Shown here: positions 16,065 to 25,046 of the stretch, in pieces
How positions within the stretch are numbered: the first letter of the stretch is position 1
Layout: each line of letters starts with the position of its first letter
Assembly: GCA_009377495.1 (NCBI GenBank)
Contig: WHTZ01000034.1
Coordinates: 1-64,000 of the forward strand
DNA length: 64,000 bases
Direction: 5' to 3'
Origin: Luteitalea sp.
GTDB taxonomy: Bacteria > Acidobacteriota > Vicinamibacteria > Vicinamibacterales > Vicinamibacteraceae
Position numbers and translations under genes: made by a program
Notes under the pieces: generated by a model
What the model saw: only the letters and a program-made list of their open reading frames with translations
Told to the model about the DNA's origin: nothing
Databases searched by the model: none

Positions 16065-18257
16065 TCAGCCACCACTCATCGATGCGCCATCCCAGATCCG
16101 GACGCGTTCGATGATGTCCCATTGCTGCAGCGCGTCGACGACGTCCATGCCATCGACGACCCGACCGAACGCCGTGTAGCGGCCGTCGAGGTGCGGCTGC
16201 GGCGTATGCGTGATGAACCACTGACTACCGCCAGTGTCCCCCCAGGGATCGAGCGCCATCCCAACCGTCCCCCGCACATATGGTCGTGGGCCGAGCTCAT
16301 CGCGAATCGTGTAGCCGGGCCCGCCCTCCCCATCGCCTCGCGGATCGCCGTCCTGCACGACGAAGTTGGGAACGACCCGATGCACGCGCACGTTCTGGAA
16401 GAAGCCTCTGCGGGCCAATGAGATGAAGTTGGCGGTGGTGAGGGGCGCCTCCGCGGGGTTGAGCTGGATTTGAATGGTGCCGCGATTCGTTTCGATATAC
16501 ACCAGTGGTGAGAACTTCGGCTGCACGAGATCGGGTGCCGCATAGTCGGCGCGTGCCCGAGTGATGGGCGCCGGGCGTATGCGCGAAACGTCCGCGGCCG
16601 GATCGAGCTTCTGCAGGAGCTCGGCCGCCCGCACACGCACCGCCCAGTCCTTGTCGCCGAGCGCCTCGTTGAGCCACGGACGCGCGGTGGTCGTGTCCAA
16701 CGCGGCCAGCGACTCGAGCGTGGCGGTTCGTGCGCTGTATCCGGCGTCTGCCTTCGCGGCGCGGTACGCATCGACCAGCGCAGGCACCGTGTTCTTCAGC
16801 TCGCGCTCTCGCGCCAGCACGGCGGCCGTCATCCGGACGACCATGTCCTCATGGGCGAGATGCGTGACCACGAGCTGCTCGAGGTCCTGCGCGGCCGTGG
16901 TCGCAAGTGCGCGCAGCACCGAGGGGATCACACGCGCGTCGTCGTCCTTCAGCATCTCCTGCAGCCTCGCGGTGGCGAGCTCGGCCGGCAACGAGCCAAG
17001 CGCTGTCGCAAGGGCAGCCCGCACCACCCAATCCGTATCGCTATCGAGGCTCGAGAGGATGATGAGGAAGCCTTCCGGTTGGATGACCGCGAGCGCGCGG
17101 ATGGCGGCGGCACGCATGGCGGGCCACGGATCTTCTACGAGGTTTAGGATGGCATCGTATGCCGCTTCTGCTTCCAGCGTCCCAAGCGCCTCGACGACCT
17201 CGAATCGCAACGCATTGTCGGCCATGGGAGACGACGCTGCCTGCCCGCTGCTGTTCGTCCCGGGAGCTGTGCGCGGTGGCGGCGCGAGCAATTGCACGAG
17301 CGCATCCACGGCTCGGGGATCCCCAATCTCTGCCACCGCCCTCACCGCCGCGATTCTCACACCTGGCGGCACCGTGTTGCCTTGAAGCAGCGGCAGGAGC
17401 ACGTCGAGCGCAGCCGGCTGCTTGAGCTCGCCGAGGCCGCGGACGGCAAACGCTGCAGTGTGGGGATGCTGGTCGCGCGCAAGCGAGAGTAACGCGGCTA
17501 GCGCACGTTGGTCACCGAGGCGCTGCAGCGCGTAGGCCACTGGCCACCAGCGCAGCGTCGGCTGCCCTTGCGCATCGAGGACAAGCGCGGCGAGATCCTC
17601 GTACGTGTCGAGTCGCACGAGCGCGTACAACCCCAGACGCACAGCATCCACGGCTGCTGGAATCTCGACCGTATCGTCGGGCGGCGGTTGGGCCAGTGCG
17701 CCGGCCGCAAGGTGCGTGCTCACCATTTGCCCAATCGCCTTCGCGCGACCTTGGGCGGCCTCACCGATGAGACCCAGCGCCTCGGCAGCCCGTCCTTGCA
17801 CGCTCGGATCGGCATCGGCCAGCAGCGTCGTCAGCGGCGCCACCGCGTCGCGGTGACCGATCAGACCCAAGCCGAACGCGGCTATCCCGCGCACCGCCGG
17901 CTCGGGATCCTTCAGCGCGGCAACCAGAGGCGGCACACCCTCGGCCAGACCGACACGGCCAATCGCCAGCGCGGCACGCCAGCGCACGCGTGCCTCGGAA
18001 TGCCGGAGCAGCACCAGCAGATCGGCGGGTGCCTCCGCGGATCCCTCAACGTCTCCCGCTTCCTGCTCTGCACCGGTTCCAGCCTCCGCTGCCGGAGGCC
18101 CTGCAGGTGTGGGATCGCGCAGTACCCGTTGATCTTCCAACCACAGAATCGTGGCCACGTGCTGCTCGACGGTAATAGTCACCGGAGCTGGCGCTGGCGG
18201 CGCGCTCGCACACCCGGCGGTGAGCAGGGCAACCAACCCCCATGATCTCGCACGCAT
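16065..18257 (-). CDS. HEAT-repeat lipoprotein with C-terminal cyclophilin-type peptidyl-prolyl isomerase
   Basis: About 730 residues from ATG 18257 (GTG 18263 is also possible). The N-terminus is a lipoprotein signal with lipobox LTAGC, so the protein is probably membrane-anchored in the periplasm. Residues about 80-560 contain HEAT-like repeats (for example ARVRWRAALAIGRVGLAEGV and PAVRGIAAFGLGLIG). The last ~150 residues are a cyclophilin domain with FHRVVPNF-type motif VRVHRVVPNFVVQDGDPRG and GGSQWFITHTPQPHLDGRYT. The domain would catalyse proline isomerisation during envelope protein folding, with the HEAT solenoid as a docking surface. The stop is nine bases from the hairpin at 16036. 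Confidence 0.88.
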   Translation of the reverse strand: MRARSWGLVALLTAGCASAPPAPAPVTITVEQHVATILWLEDQRVLRDPTPAGPPAAEAGTGAEQEAGDVEGSAEAPADLLVLLRHSEARVRWRAALAIGRVGLAEGVPPLVAALKDPEPAVRGIAAFGLGLIGHRDAVAPLTTLLADADPSVQGRAAEALGLIGEAAQGRAKAIGQMVSTHLAAGALAQPPPDDTVEIPAAVDAVRLGLYALVRLDTYEDLAALVLDAQGQPTLRWWPVAYALQRLGDQRALAALLSLARDQHPHTAAFAVRGLGELKQPAALDVLLPLLQGNTVPPGVRIAAVRAVAEIGDPRAVDALVQLLAPPPRTAPGTNSSGQAASSPMADNALRFEVVEALGTLEAEAAYDAILNLVEDPWPAMRAAAIRALAVIQPEGFLIILSSLDSDTDWVVRAALATALGSLPAELATARLQEMLKDDDARVIPSVLRALATTAAQDLEQLVVTHLAHEDMVVRMTAAVLARERELKNTVPALVDAYRAAKADAGYSARTATLESLAALDTTTARPWLNEALGDKDWAVRVRAAELLQKLDPAADVSRIRPAPITRARADYAAPDLVQPKFSPLVYIETNRGTIQIQLNPAEAPLTTANFISLARRGFFQNVRVHRVVPNFVVQDGDPRGDGEGGPGYTIRDELGPRPYVRGTVGMALDPWGDTGGSQWFITHTPQPHLDGRYTAFGRVVDGMDVVDALQQWDIIERVRIWDGASMSGG

Positions 18258-18298
18258 GTCCACAGCATCGTATCAAACGCCTCTGCCGAACGCCTCAG

Positions 18299-18441
18299 GG
18301 TGACAAGGTGCAAGGGGCGAGGGGCGAGGGGCGAGGGCTGTCTCAAGCTCTCGCGACCCAGACCCTGAAACCTGAGACAGCCCTGGCCCCACGCCCCTTG
18401 CACCTTCACCATGTCACCTTGTCACCCCCTCACCTTGTCAC
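18299..18441. repeat. Long inverted repeat, CTGTCTCAGG family, copy 2, flanked by TCACCTTGTCACC units
   Basis: The left arm GGTGACAAGGTGCAAGGGGCG...GGGCTGTCTCA pairs with the right arm TGAGACAGCCCTGGCCCC...CCCCTTGCACCTTCACC. A roughly 125-base hairpin results in the divergent gap between the HEAT-cyclophilin gene and the nucleoside kinase. Two further TTGTCACC units extend to 18441 and supply the -35 of the promoter at 18419-18448. Copy 1 is at 4430-4547. Confidence 0.82.
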
Positions 18442-18448
18442 CTATACT
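18419..18448 (+). promoter_or_regulatory. Putative promoter of the nucleoside kinase, -35 inside a repeat
   Basis: TTGTCA (18419-18424), an 18-base spacer and TATACT (18443-18448). The -35 is part of a TCACCTTGTCACC repeat unit. Transcription would start near 18455, about four bases before the TTG start chosen for the kinase, so the message could be almost leaderless. Confidence 0.55.
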
Positions 18449-18458
18449 CCGCGGCATC

Positions 18459-19097
18459 TTGGAGTTCCGGTATCTCGCCATAGAGGGACCTCCGGGCGCC
18501 GGCAAGGGAACGCTAGCGGAGCGACTTTCTGTTCGACTCGATGCACATCTTGTGCTCGACGAGGCCGAGAACCCTTTTCGTGAGGATGAGGACGCCCGTC
18601 GCCCTGGCGCAGCGTTCCAGTCACAGCTCTTCTACCTGCTTTCGCGTCATCGACAGCAAGAAGCGCTGCGGCAAGGCGATCTGTTCAGCCAGGTCACCGT
18701 GTGTGACTATCTGTTCGACAAGGACAAGATCTTCGCCTACCTCAGGCTGGACGACAACGAGCTGTTCATTTACCAACGCGTGTACGAGCTCCTCGCGCGT
18801 GATCTCCCGACGCCAGACGTTGCGATCTATCTGCAAGCGTCAACCGATGTGCTCCGCAAGCGCGCCAAGGGCCGGGCACGTCGCGACGCTGAGCGCCGCT
18901 CCCGCCGCGAAGGAGACCTCGCCGAGCTCAACGACGCCTTCAACCACTTCTTCTTCCACTACACGACCACGGCGCTCCTCGTCGTCGAAACCTCTGAGCT
19001 CGATCTCGCATGGGACGATGAGACGGTAGACGATCTGCTGAAACAGATTGAGAGCATCAATGCCGGGACGCGGTACTACGTGCCCAGGGCAAAGTAA
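18459..19097 (+). CDS. Deoxynucleoside kinase family protein
   Basis: About 212 residues from TTG 18459. The frame extends upstream to an ATG at 18411, but those codons are repeat DNA. The Walker A loop IEGPPGAGKGTLAERL is followed by the dNK features: DEAENPF, the FQSQLFYLLSRHRQ segment and the lid-like RARRDAERRSRRE. The family phosphorylates deoxyadenosine or deoxyguanosine for nucleotide salvage. Glycine-rich loop and overall length fit bacterial dGK/dAK proteins; which nucleoside is used is not clear. There is no recognisable ribosome-binding site, consistent with a leaderless message. Confidence 0.82.
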   Translation: MEFRYLAIEGPPGAGKGTLAERLSVRLDAHLVLDEAENPFREDEDARRPGAAFQSQLFYLLSRHRQQEALRQGDLFSQVTVCDYLFDKDKIFAYLRLDDNELFIYQRVYELLARDLPTPDVAIYLQASTDVLRKRAKGRARRDAERRSRREGDLAELNDAFNHFFFHYTTTALLVVETSELDLAWDDETVDDLLKQIESINAGTRYYVPRAK

Positions 19098-19123
19098 AGC
19101 GTCCGAACAGGTGCGCTTCGTAC

Positions 19124-19153
19124 TTGACTCGAGCCTCCCACGACCGGTAGCAT
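19124..19153 (+). promoter_or_regulatory. Putative sigma70 promoter of the Oar-like receptor
   Basis: TTGACT (19124-19129), an 18-base spacer and TAGCAT (19148-19153). The start would fall near 19160, 16 bases before GTG 19176 and 37 before ATG 19197. Confidence 0.45.
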
Positions 19154-19175
19154 TCGCCACTAAACGGTTTCACTA

Positions 19176-22100
19176 GTGTCCGTGTCCAGCACAGCGATGC
19201 GTTCCCTCAGGTTGCTGGCTTGCCGTCGCCTCGCCGTGACGTGTCTTATTGGTCTGGCCATGGCTGCTGGCCCGAGCGCAAAGGCGAACGCGCAGGCGGT
19301 GTACGGCAGCCTTAGCGGCACTGTGGCAGACGTGAGCGGTGCCGTGCTCCCCGGTGTGACCATCACGATCACGAGCGTCGAACGGAAGACCGTCGACGCC
19401 GTGATGACCAACGAGTCGGGCTTCTACGTAAAGGACCGGCTGCTCCCCGGTATCTACGAGGTCAAGGCAGAGATCCAAGGCTTCAAGATCGCGGTGGTGC
19501 CGCGCGTCACGGTCAGCGTGGACACGCAGACGCCCGTGAGCTTCGTGTTAGAGGTGGGCGCCGTAGCCGAGGAAGTCACCGTCACCGGCGGTGCCCCCCT
19601 GCTGAAAACGGACCGCGCCGATGTGGCGACGACGTTTGATGCGAGGCAAGTGGCGGACCTGCCCGTACTGGATCGGAACGCGACGAAGTTCCTGCTGCTC
19701 ACCCCCGGCACGCAGCAATTCCAGTGGCAGCTCGCTTCGAGCGAGAATCCACAGGGCTCCACTCAAATCCAGATCAACGGCCAGCACTTCGGCCTGACCG
19801 GGTATCAGCTCGACGGCACCGACAACCGCGATCCGATTCTTGGTATCGCGGTCATCAACGCCACCCTCGAGGGTATGGCGGAAATGAAGATCACCTCCCA
19901 GAACTATGAGGCTGAGTTCGGTCAGGCGCTTGCCGGCGTCGTGAGTGTTCGCACCAAGTCTGGCACGAACGAGCTGCATGGCAGTGCCTTTGAGTTCCAC
20001 CAGAGCGACCGTTTCCAGGCGCGCAACCCCTTCACGCAGTTCCAGCCCGACCCCACCACGGCCCGCTTCATTCCTCCTAGCGAGCGCAACCAGTTCGGCG
20101 GCTCCTTTGGTGGTCCGCTGCGACGCAATCGCTGGTTCTTCTTCGGCGACTATCAAGGCACCCGGGACGAGCAGGGCGGATCGCTGCTCCTGACGGTGCC
20201 GACGGAGGCCGCGCGCCGCGGCGACCTGAGCGCATACGGTGTGCCCGTTTATGACCCGGCGGCTGGCGGCCCCGGGAGCCCGGACTTGCGCCAGCGATTC
20301 GCTGGCAACCGGATTCCCGAGTCGCGGCTGTCGCCTCAGGCCCAGGCGATTCTCGAGCTCGTGCCGACGCCGAACGCGACGGGCACCGAGAATGGCACGC
20401 GCGACAACTACGTGGCTGCGGTCACGGACACGTTCCGCGAGAACTCGTTCAACCTGCGTCTCGATGGGCGACTGACCGACAGCCTCAACACGTTCGGCCG
20501 CTATAGCGTCCAGGACTTCTTTCGTGATGGGCAGCCAGGCCTGGATCGGGCCGGCGGCCAGGCTATTCAGTTTGGCGGGTTGTCCGACGCCCGGAATCAG
20601 AGCCTCGCGTACGGCGTCGACAAGAGCTTTAGCTCCAGCCTGCTGGCAGACCTCCGGTTCGGGTGGTTCCGCTACCGGGTCGACGTCCTGCCGTTCGACT
20701 TCGGCACGACGCCGGCGGCCGAAGCAGGAATTCCCGGTTTGAACCTCGACACAACCTTCACCTCTGGTCTGCCCGCGATGTTCATCGATGGAGACCGCGG
20801 CTTCAACCTCGGGTCTGGCCTCGGCGTGAACAATTGCAATTGCCCACTCGAGCAAGACGAACGGCAGTGGCAGGTGGTCGGCAACATCACCAAGCTATGG
20901 AGTGACCACACGATCAAGCTTGGCGTCGACATTCGACGGGCCTATAACCTGCGCGTGCCGAGCGATAGCCACCGCTCCGGCGTGCTGTCGTTCCACCAAG
21001 CACGAACGTCCGGTCCCGGTGGCGTTGGCGGCTTGCCCGTGGCCACCTTCCTCCTCGGTGACGTGACCAGCTTCAGCCGGTACGCGAGCACGGTGACCGA
21101 TGCGGAAGAGCTGCAGTGGCGACACTTTTACTACGTGCAGGACACGTGGCGTCCGACGCCCAGGTTGACGCTCAATTACGGCTTGCGCTTGGACATCATC
21201 AACCCGCAGACCATCAACGCGCCGGGGAACGCCGGCTTCCTCGACCTGAACACGGGTGAGATCAAAGTGGTGGGCGTGGGTGACATTGGTCTCGATGGCA
21301 ATGTCGAGAACAGCCTGAACTGGGCGCCACGGCTGAGCGCCACGTACCAGCTCGATGAGAAGACCGTGATTCGCGCTGGGTACGGTCGCGCGTACGACCT
21401 GGGCGTCTTTGGGGCGCTGTTCGGGCATAGCGTGACGCAGAACCTGCCGGTGCTTGCCGTCCAGAGCTTGAATCCCCCGTCGGACTTCGACTCCGTGTTC
21501 TCGCTCTCGAACGGACCGCCACCCCCTCCCTTTCCGGAGGTCCCGGAGAACGGACGGTTTCCGTTGCCGGACGGCGTCAACGCGCGTGCGCTGCCCGACA
21601 AGCAGCGACCGTTGGCGCTTGACGCGTTCAACGTCTTCGTGCAGCGACAGCTCGGCCCCGACCTGTCGATTGAGGCAGGCTACGTCGGTAATCGCGGCAC
21701 GAACGTGTTCATTGGTGACGGCGCCGAAGCCAACGTGAACGAGCCGACGCTCGACGGCTTCTTGGAGGGTGTGTCGCGGGACGAACGCCGCCCGTTCTTC
21801 GCAGGGCGTCGGACGGCGGTCGGCGGCTACGGCGGACGCTTCGGATGGACGCAGGACATCGGCTTTTTCTGCAATTGCGCGAACAATTGGTACGACGCGC
21901 TGCAGGCGAAGCTCGATAAGCGGTTTGCCAACGGCTACAGCTATCGGATTTCCTATACCCTGCAGAAGGCCGTCGGCGAGGGCAGTTATTTCTTCTGGGA
22001 TCGGAGCGTCGACAAGGGCGCGCACGACTGGGACCGGACGCACACGCTTGTCGTCTCGCTGGTCACCGAGCTTCCCATTGGCCGCGACCGCCGACTGTTC

Positions 22101-22616
22101 CCCAACGTCTCACCCCTGCTCGACTCCATTGTCGGCGGTTGGCAAATCAACGCGAACCACATGTGGATGAGCGGCCGGCCGTTCAACGTTGGCTACCGCG
22201 GGGCGGTCGACGATCGGGACGTGGGACCGGACCGGCCGGATCTCATTGGTGATCCGGAGGGACCGAAGACCCAGCACCAATGGTTCAACGTGACGCCAAT
22301 CGGCGAGCCGGGCAGCGCATTCGGCCGTCCGGCCCGCGGCACGTTCGGGAGCCTTGCGCGGAACGCCTTGCGCGGGCCGAGGTTCTGGCAAACAGACGCC
22401 TCGCTCTTCAAACACTTCCGCATTGGTGCCACAGGGGATCTGCAAGTTCGCATCGAGGCGCTCAACCTGTTCAACCATGTCAACCTGGGCCAGCCGGATG
22501 CCACGGTTGGCGTGGACGGCGACCCCAATGAGAACGCGGGCCGCATTACCGGGACGGCGTACGACGGCACGGCACCCATGCGAAAGCTCCAGTTCGCCGT
22601 GCGCTACGCGTTCTAG
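19176..22616 (+). CDS. TonB-dependent receptor, Oar-like, with N-terminal carboxypeptidase-regulatory domain
   Basis: 1146 residues from GTG 19176; ATG 19197 is an equally good start and gives a cleaner signal peptide (RLLACRRLAVTCLIGLAMAA). After the signal comes a carboxypeptidase D regulatory-like beta-sandwich (GSLSGTVADVSGAVLPGVTI, residues about 44-130). A plug follows (GQHFGLTGYQLDGTDNRDP; AEFGQALAGVVSVRTKSGTN), then a large barrel ending QFAVRYAF. Oar-like receptors of this layout are numerous in Acidobacteriota and are thought to bind polymers or large ligands. The ligand is unknown. No SusD-like partner or transport gene lies next to it. Its stop codon lies in repeat DNA shared with 33433-33477. 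Confidence 0.93.
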   Translation: MSVSSTAMRSLRLLACRRLAVTCLIGLAMAAGPSAKANAQAVYGSLSGTVADVSGAVLPGVTITITSVERKTVDAVMTNESGFYVKDRLLPGIYEVKAEIQGFKIAVVPRVTVSVDTQTPVSFVLEVGAVAEEVTVTGGAPLLKTDRADVATTFDARQVADLPVLDRNATKFLLLTPGTQQFQWQLASSENPQGSTQIQINGQHFGLTGYQLDGTDNRDPILGIAVINATLEGMAEMKITSQNYEAEFGQALAGVVSVRTKSGTNELHGSAFEFHQSDRFQARNPFTQFQPDPTTARFIPPSERNQFGGSFGGPLRRNRWFFFGDYQGTRDEQGGSLLLTVPTEAARRGDLSAYGVPVYDPAAGGPGSPDLRQRFAGNRIPESRLSPQAQAILELVPTPNATGTENGTRDNYVAAVTDTFRENSFNLRLDGRLTDSLNTFGRYSVQDFFRDGQPGLDRAGGQAIQFGGLSDARNQSLAYGVDKSFSSSLLADLRFGWFRYRVDVLPFDFGTTPAAEAGIPGLNLDTTFTSGLPAMFIDGDRGFNLGSGLGVNNCNCPLEQDERQWQVVGNITKLWSDHTIKLGVDIRRAYNLRVPSDSHRSGVLSFHQARTSGPGGVGGLPVATFLLGDVTSFSRYASTVTDAEELQWRHFYYVQDTWRPTPRLTLNYGLRLDIINPQTINAPGNAGFLDLNTGEIKVVGVGDIGLDGNVENSLNWAPRLSATYQLDEKTVIRAGYGRAYDLGVFGALFGHSVTQNLPVLAVQSLNPPSDFDSVFSLSNGPPPPPFPEVPENGRFPLPDGVNARALPDKQRPLALDAFNVFVQRQLGPDLSIEAGYVGNRGTNVFIGDGAEANVNEPTLDGFLEGVSRDERRPFFAGRRTAVGGYGGRFGWTQDIGFFCNCANNWYDALQAKLDKRFANGYSYRISYTLQKAVGEGSYFFWDRSVDKGAHDWDRTHTLVVSLVTELPIGRDRRLFPNVSPLLDSIVGGWQINANHMWMSGRPFNVGYRGAVDDRDVGPDRPDLIGDPEGPKTQHQWFNVTPIGEPGSAFGRPARGTFGSLARNALRGPRFWQTDASLFKHFRIGATGDLQVRIEALNLFNHVNLGQPDATVGVDGDPNENAGRITGTAYDGTAPMRKLQFAVRYAF

Positions 22617-22697
22617 CGGGCCGCGGCCTTCACCCCCGCCCCCCGACGCTCACTGATTACAGGATGTGTAGCGAGGGGCCTTCAGGCCGCGCGCTAC
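22612..22697. repeat. Interspersed repeat with the CCCCGACGCTCACT tail, plus REP-like dyad
   Basis: TTCTAGCGGGCCGCGGCC...CCCCGACGCTCACT (22612-22654) matches 33433-33477, where the same start and end flank a slightly different middle. It overlaps the stop codon of the receptor gene. It is followed by GTAGCGAGGGGCC-TTCA-GGCCGCGCGCTAC (22668-22697), an imperfect palindrome like that at 5503-5524. Confidence 0.65.
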
Positions 22698-22734
22698 GTA
22701 CATCGGGTTGCTTGAGTGTTAAGCTGTTCCCGAC

Positions 22735-23661
22735 ATGGCGTGGTTCAAGCGCGAGCGGAAGCCGATTACCCCGCCCGATCGTGCGAGTCGTGTGCCGGAA
22801 GGCCTGTGGGTCAAGTGCCCCCGTTGCGGCCAGGCACTCTATCATAAGGATCTCGCAGCCAACCTTCATGTCTGCCCGAAGTGCAGTCATCACTTTCGGC
22901 TGGGCGCCCTCGATCGGTTGCGGGCGCTGCTGGACGACGAGCGGTGGGTAGAGCACGATGCGGGGCTAAGGTCGACAGATCCGCTCAGCTTCATCGACGC
23001 GAAGCCGTACACGCAGCGGCTCGAGGCAGCAGTCGAGGCCACCGGCCACAACGACGCCGTTGTCTGCGTGACCGGACGTCTCGACGGAACCGACGTAGAG
23101 ATGGCCGCCATGGAGTACAGCTTCATCGGCGGAAGCATGGGCGTGGTTGTCGGCGAAAAGATTACCGGCGCCATCGAGCGCGCCCTTGCTCATCGTCGCC
23201 CTCTGATTGTTGTGTCATGCTCGGGAGGCGCCCGCATGATGGAGGGTACGCTCTCGCTCATGCAGATGGCCAAAGTCAGCGCTGCGCTCGCGCGACTGGA
23301 TCGAGCTCGGCTTCCCTATATCTCTGTTCTCACTGACCCCACGACTGGCGGCGTTACCGCAAGCTTTGCGATGCTTGGTGATCTCAACATTGCGGAGCCG
23401 AAAGCGCTCATCGGCTTTGCCGGCCCACGTGTCATCGAGCAGACCATCCGTCAAAAACTGCCCGAGGGGTTTCAGACGAGCGAGTTTCTTCTCGATCACG
23501 GCTTCGTCGACATGGTGGTGGACCGCCGCGAGCTGCAGCCGACCATCGCGCGGGCATTGCGCTTCATGCGTCCTCCCGCGGAGCCAGCCCCATCCCCCGG
23601 CGAGGCGGACGAGGCCGCCAAACCAGCGGGCTCCCCGCCCGAGAACGCGCCGGCAAGGTAG
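22735..23661 (+). CDS. accD: Acetyl-CoA carboxylase, carboxyltransferase subunit beta
   Basis: 308 residues. The N-terminal zinc ribbon is visible: C28, C31, C47 and C50 in KCPRCGQALYHK and HVCPKCSHHF. The crotonase-type carboxyltransferase core follows, with SCSGGARMMEGTLSLMQMAK and DPTTGGVTASFAMLGDLNIAEP. With AccA it moves the carboxyl group from biotin to acetyl-CoA to make malonyl-CoA for fatty acid synthesis. It precedes folC by 89 bases, a common pairing. The last ~25 residues are Pro/Ala-rich and poorly conserved. Confidence 0.97.
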   Translation: MAWFKRERKPITPPDRASRVPEGLWVKCPRCGQALYHKDLAANLHVCPKCSHHFRLGALDRLRALLDDERWVEHDAGLRSTDPLSFIDAKPYTQRLEAAVEATGHNDAVVCVTGRLDGTDVEMAAMEYSFIGGSMGVVVGEKITGAIERALAHRRPLIVVSCSGGARMMEGTLSLMQMAKVSAALARLDRARLPYISVLTDPTTGGVTASFAMLGDLNIAEPKALIGFAGPRVIEQTIRQKLPEGFQTSEFLLDHGFVDMVVDRRELQPTIARALRFMRPPAEPAPSPGEADEAAKPAGSPPENAPAR

Positions 23662-23750
23662 CGCGCGGCTTTCGTGGCCTGAGTGGAATCGAAGGCAGCC
23701 CCGCCGATCGCGACGGCTCTAAGGGGCCGCTCTACCACGTTGCTCACCCT

Positions 23751-25046
23751 ATGTCGCCCTTCGAACGTCTGGCACGCCTCGAGCAGTTTGGCATCAAGTT
23801 TGGCCTCGAGAATATGCGGACACTGTGCGCAGCGCTGGAGCATCCAGAGCGCAGGTTTCGCTCGGTGCTCGTGGCCGGCACGAATGGGAAGGGATCCGTG
23901 ACCGCGATGGTTGCGGAGGCGCTACGCGCGGCCGGCTACCGGGCGGCACGTTACACGTCGCCACATCTGCTCCGTCTCGCGGAGCGCTTCGTGATAGGCG
24001 GCACGATGGTGGACGAGACCCTGTTAGCCAGCGTCCTGGAGCGGGTCTTGGACACCGAGGCCATGTGTCGTCGCGATGGCCGGCTGGAAACGCCTGCCAC
24101 GCACTTCGAGGTTGCCACGGCCGCCGCGTTCGAGCTGTTTCAGCAGGCGGGCGTCGACATAGCGGTGCTGGAGGTCGGGTTGGGCGGCCGCTTCGACGCG
24201 ACGAACGTCGTGGAGGCGACAGCCGGCGTCATCACCACCATCGACTTCGATCACACGCGCTTCCTCGGACGGACGATTGCCGAGATCGCCCGCGAGAAGG
24301 CAGGCATTGTCAAGCGGGGCATGACGGTGGTCACGGGCGAGCGTAAGCCAGAGGCCGTGCACGTGTTCGAGGAGCTGTGCCGCGCCCAGGGCGCCACGCT
24401 CGTGCGCGCCGAAGAGGGTGTCGACGCGCACGCCACGTTCACCGGGGGTGAAACGGAGCTTCGGTTGCGGACGCCCGTGCGCGATTACGGTTCCGTGCCT
24501 CTTGCGCTGCGAGGTGCGCACCAGATCCTGAACGCATCCGTGTCGGTCCGGCTCCTCGAGGTGCTGGGCGGGCGCGGCATCGAGGTGCCAGCCGACGCTA
24601 TCACGTCAGCCCTGTCGACGACCCGCTGGCCGGGTCGTCTGCAGCGCCTGCCGCTGGACGCCGGTCGCGAGCTCGTGCTCGATGGGGCACACAACCCGTC
24701 GGGTGCCGCGGCATTGTCGACCTGGTTGCAAACAACGCTGGCGGGAGCGCGCGTGCCACTGGTCTTTGCCGCGATGAACGACAAGGACGTGACCGGTATG
24801 CTCCGACCGCTGGTTACGGTCACGAGCTACCTGGTGGTAACGGAAGTGGAGAATCCGCGTCGCCAACCGGCTGTCGGCATTGCCGAAACGGCCCGGCATG
24901 TCGCACCCGACCTCCCGGTCGAGGTCGTCCCGTCACCGCGGCTCGCGGTCGAGCGGGCATTCGTCCATGGCTCGCTCGTATGTGTGGCTGGATCGCTCTT
25001 CCTGGTCGGTGCGGTTCTGGAAGCGTTCGGTCACGCCCATCTATAG
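23751..25046 (+). CDS. folC: Bifunctional folylpolyglutamate synthase / dihydrofolate synthase
   Basis: 431 residues. The P-loop AGTNGKGSVTAMVAEAL near the N-terminus, TSPHLLRLAERF and the central VGLGGRFDATNVV identify the FolC/Mur-ligase family. DGAHNPSGAAAL marks the C-terminal domain. It adds glutamate to dihydropteroate or folates. It follows accD and ends four bases before the remnant receptor begins on the other strand; that frame continues antisense into the folC 3' end, but only as a by-product of truncation. Confidence 0.96.
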   Translation: MSPFERLARLEQFGIKFGLENMRTLCAALEHPERRFRSVLVAGTNGKGSVTAMVAEALRAAGYRAARYTSPHLLRLAERFVIGGTMVDETLLASVLERVLDTEAMCRRDGRLETPATHFEVATAAAFELFQQAGVDIAVLEVGLGGRFDATNVVEATAGVITTIDFDHTRFLGRTIAEIAREKAGIVKRGMTVVTGERKPEAVHVFEELCRAQGATLVRAEEGVDAHATFTGGETELRLRTPVRDYGSVPLALRGAHQILNASVSVRLLEVLGGRGIEVPADAITSALSTTRWPGRLQRLPLDAGRELVLDGAHNPSGAAALSTWLQTTLAGARVPLVFAAMNDKDVTGMLRPLVTVTSYLVVTEVENPRRQPAVGIAETARHVAPDLPVEVVPSPRLAVERAFVHGSLVCVAGSLFLVGAVLEAFGHAHL

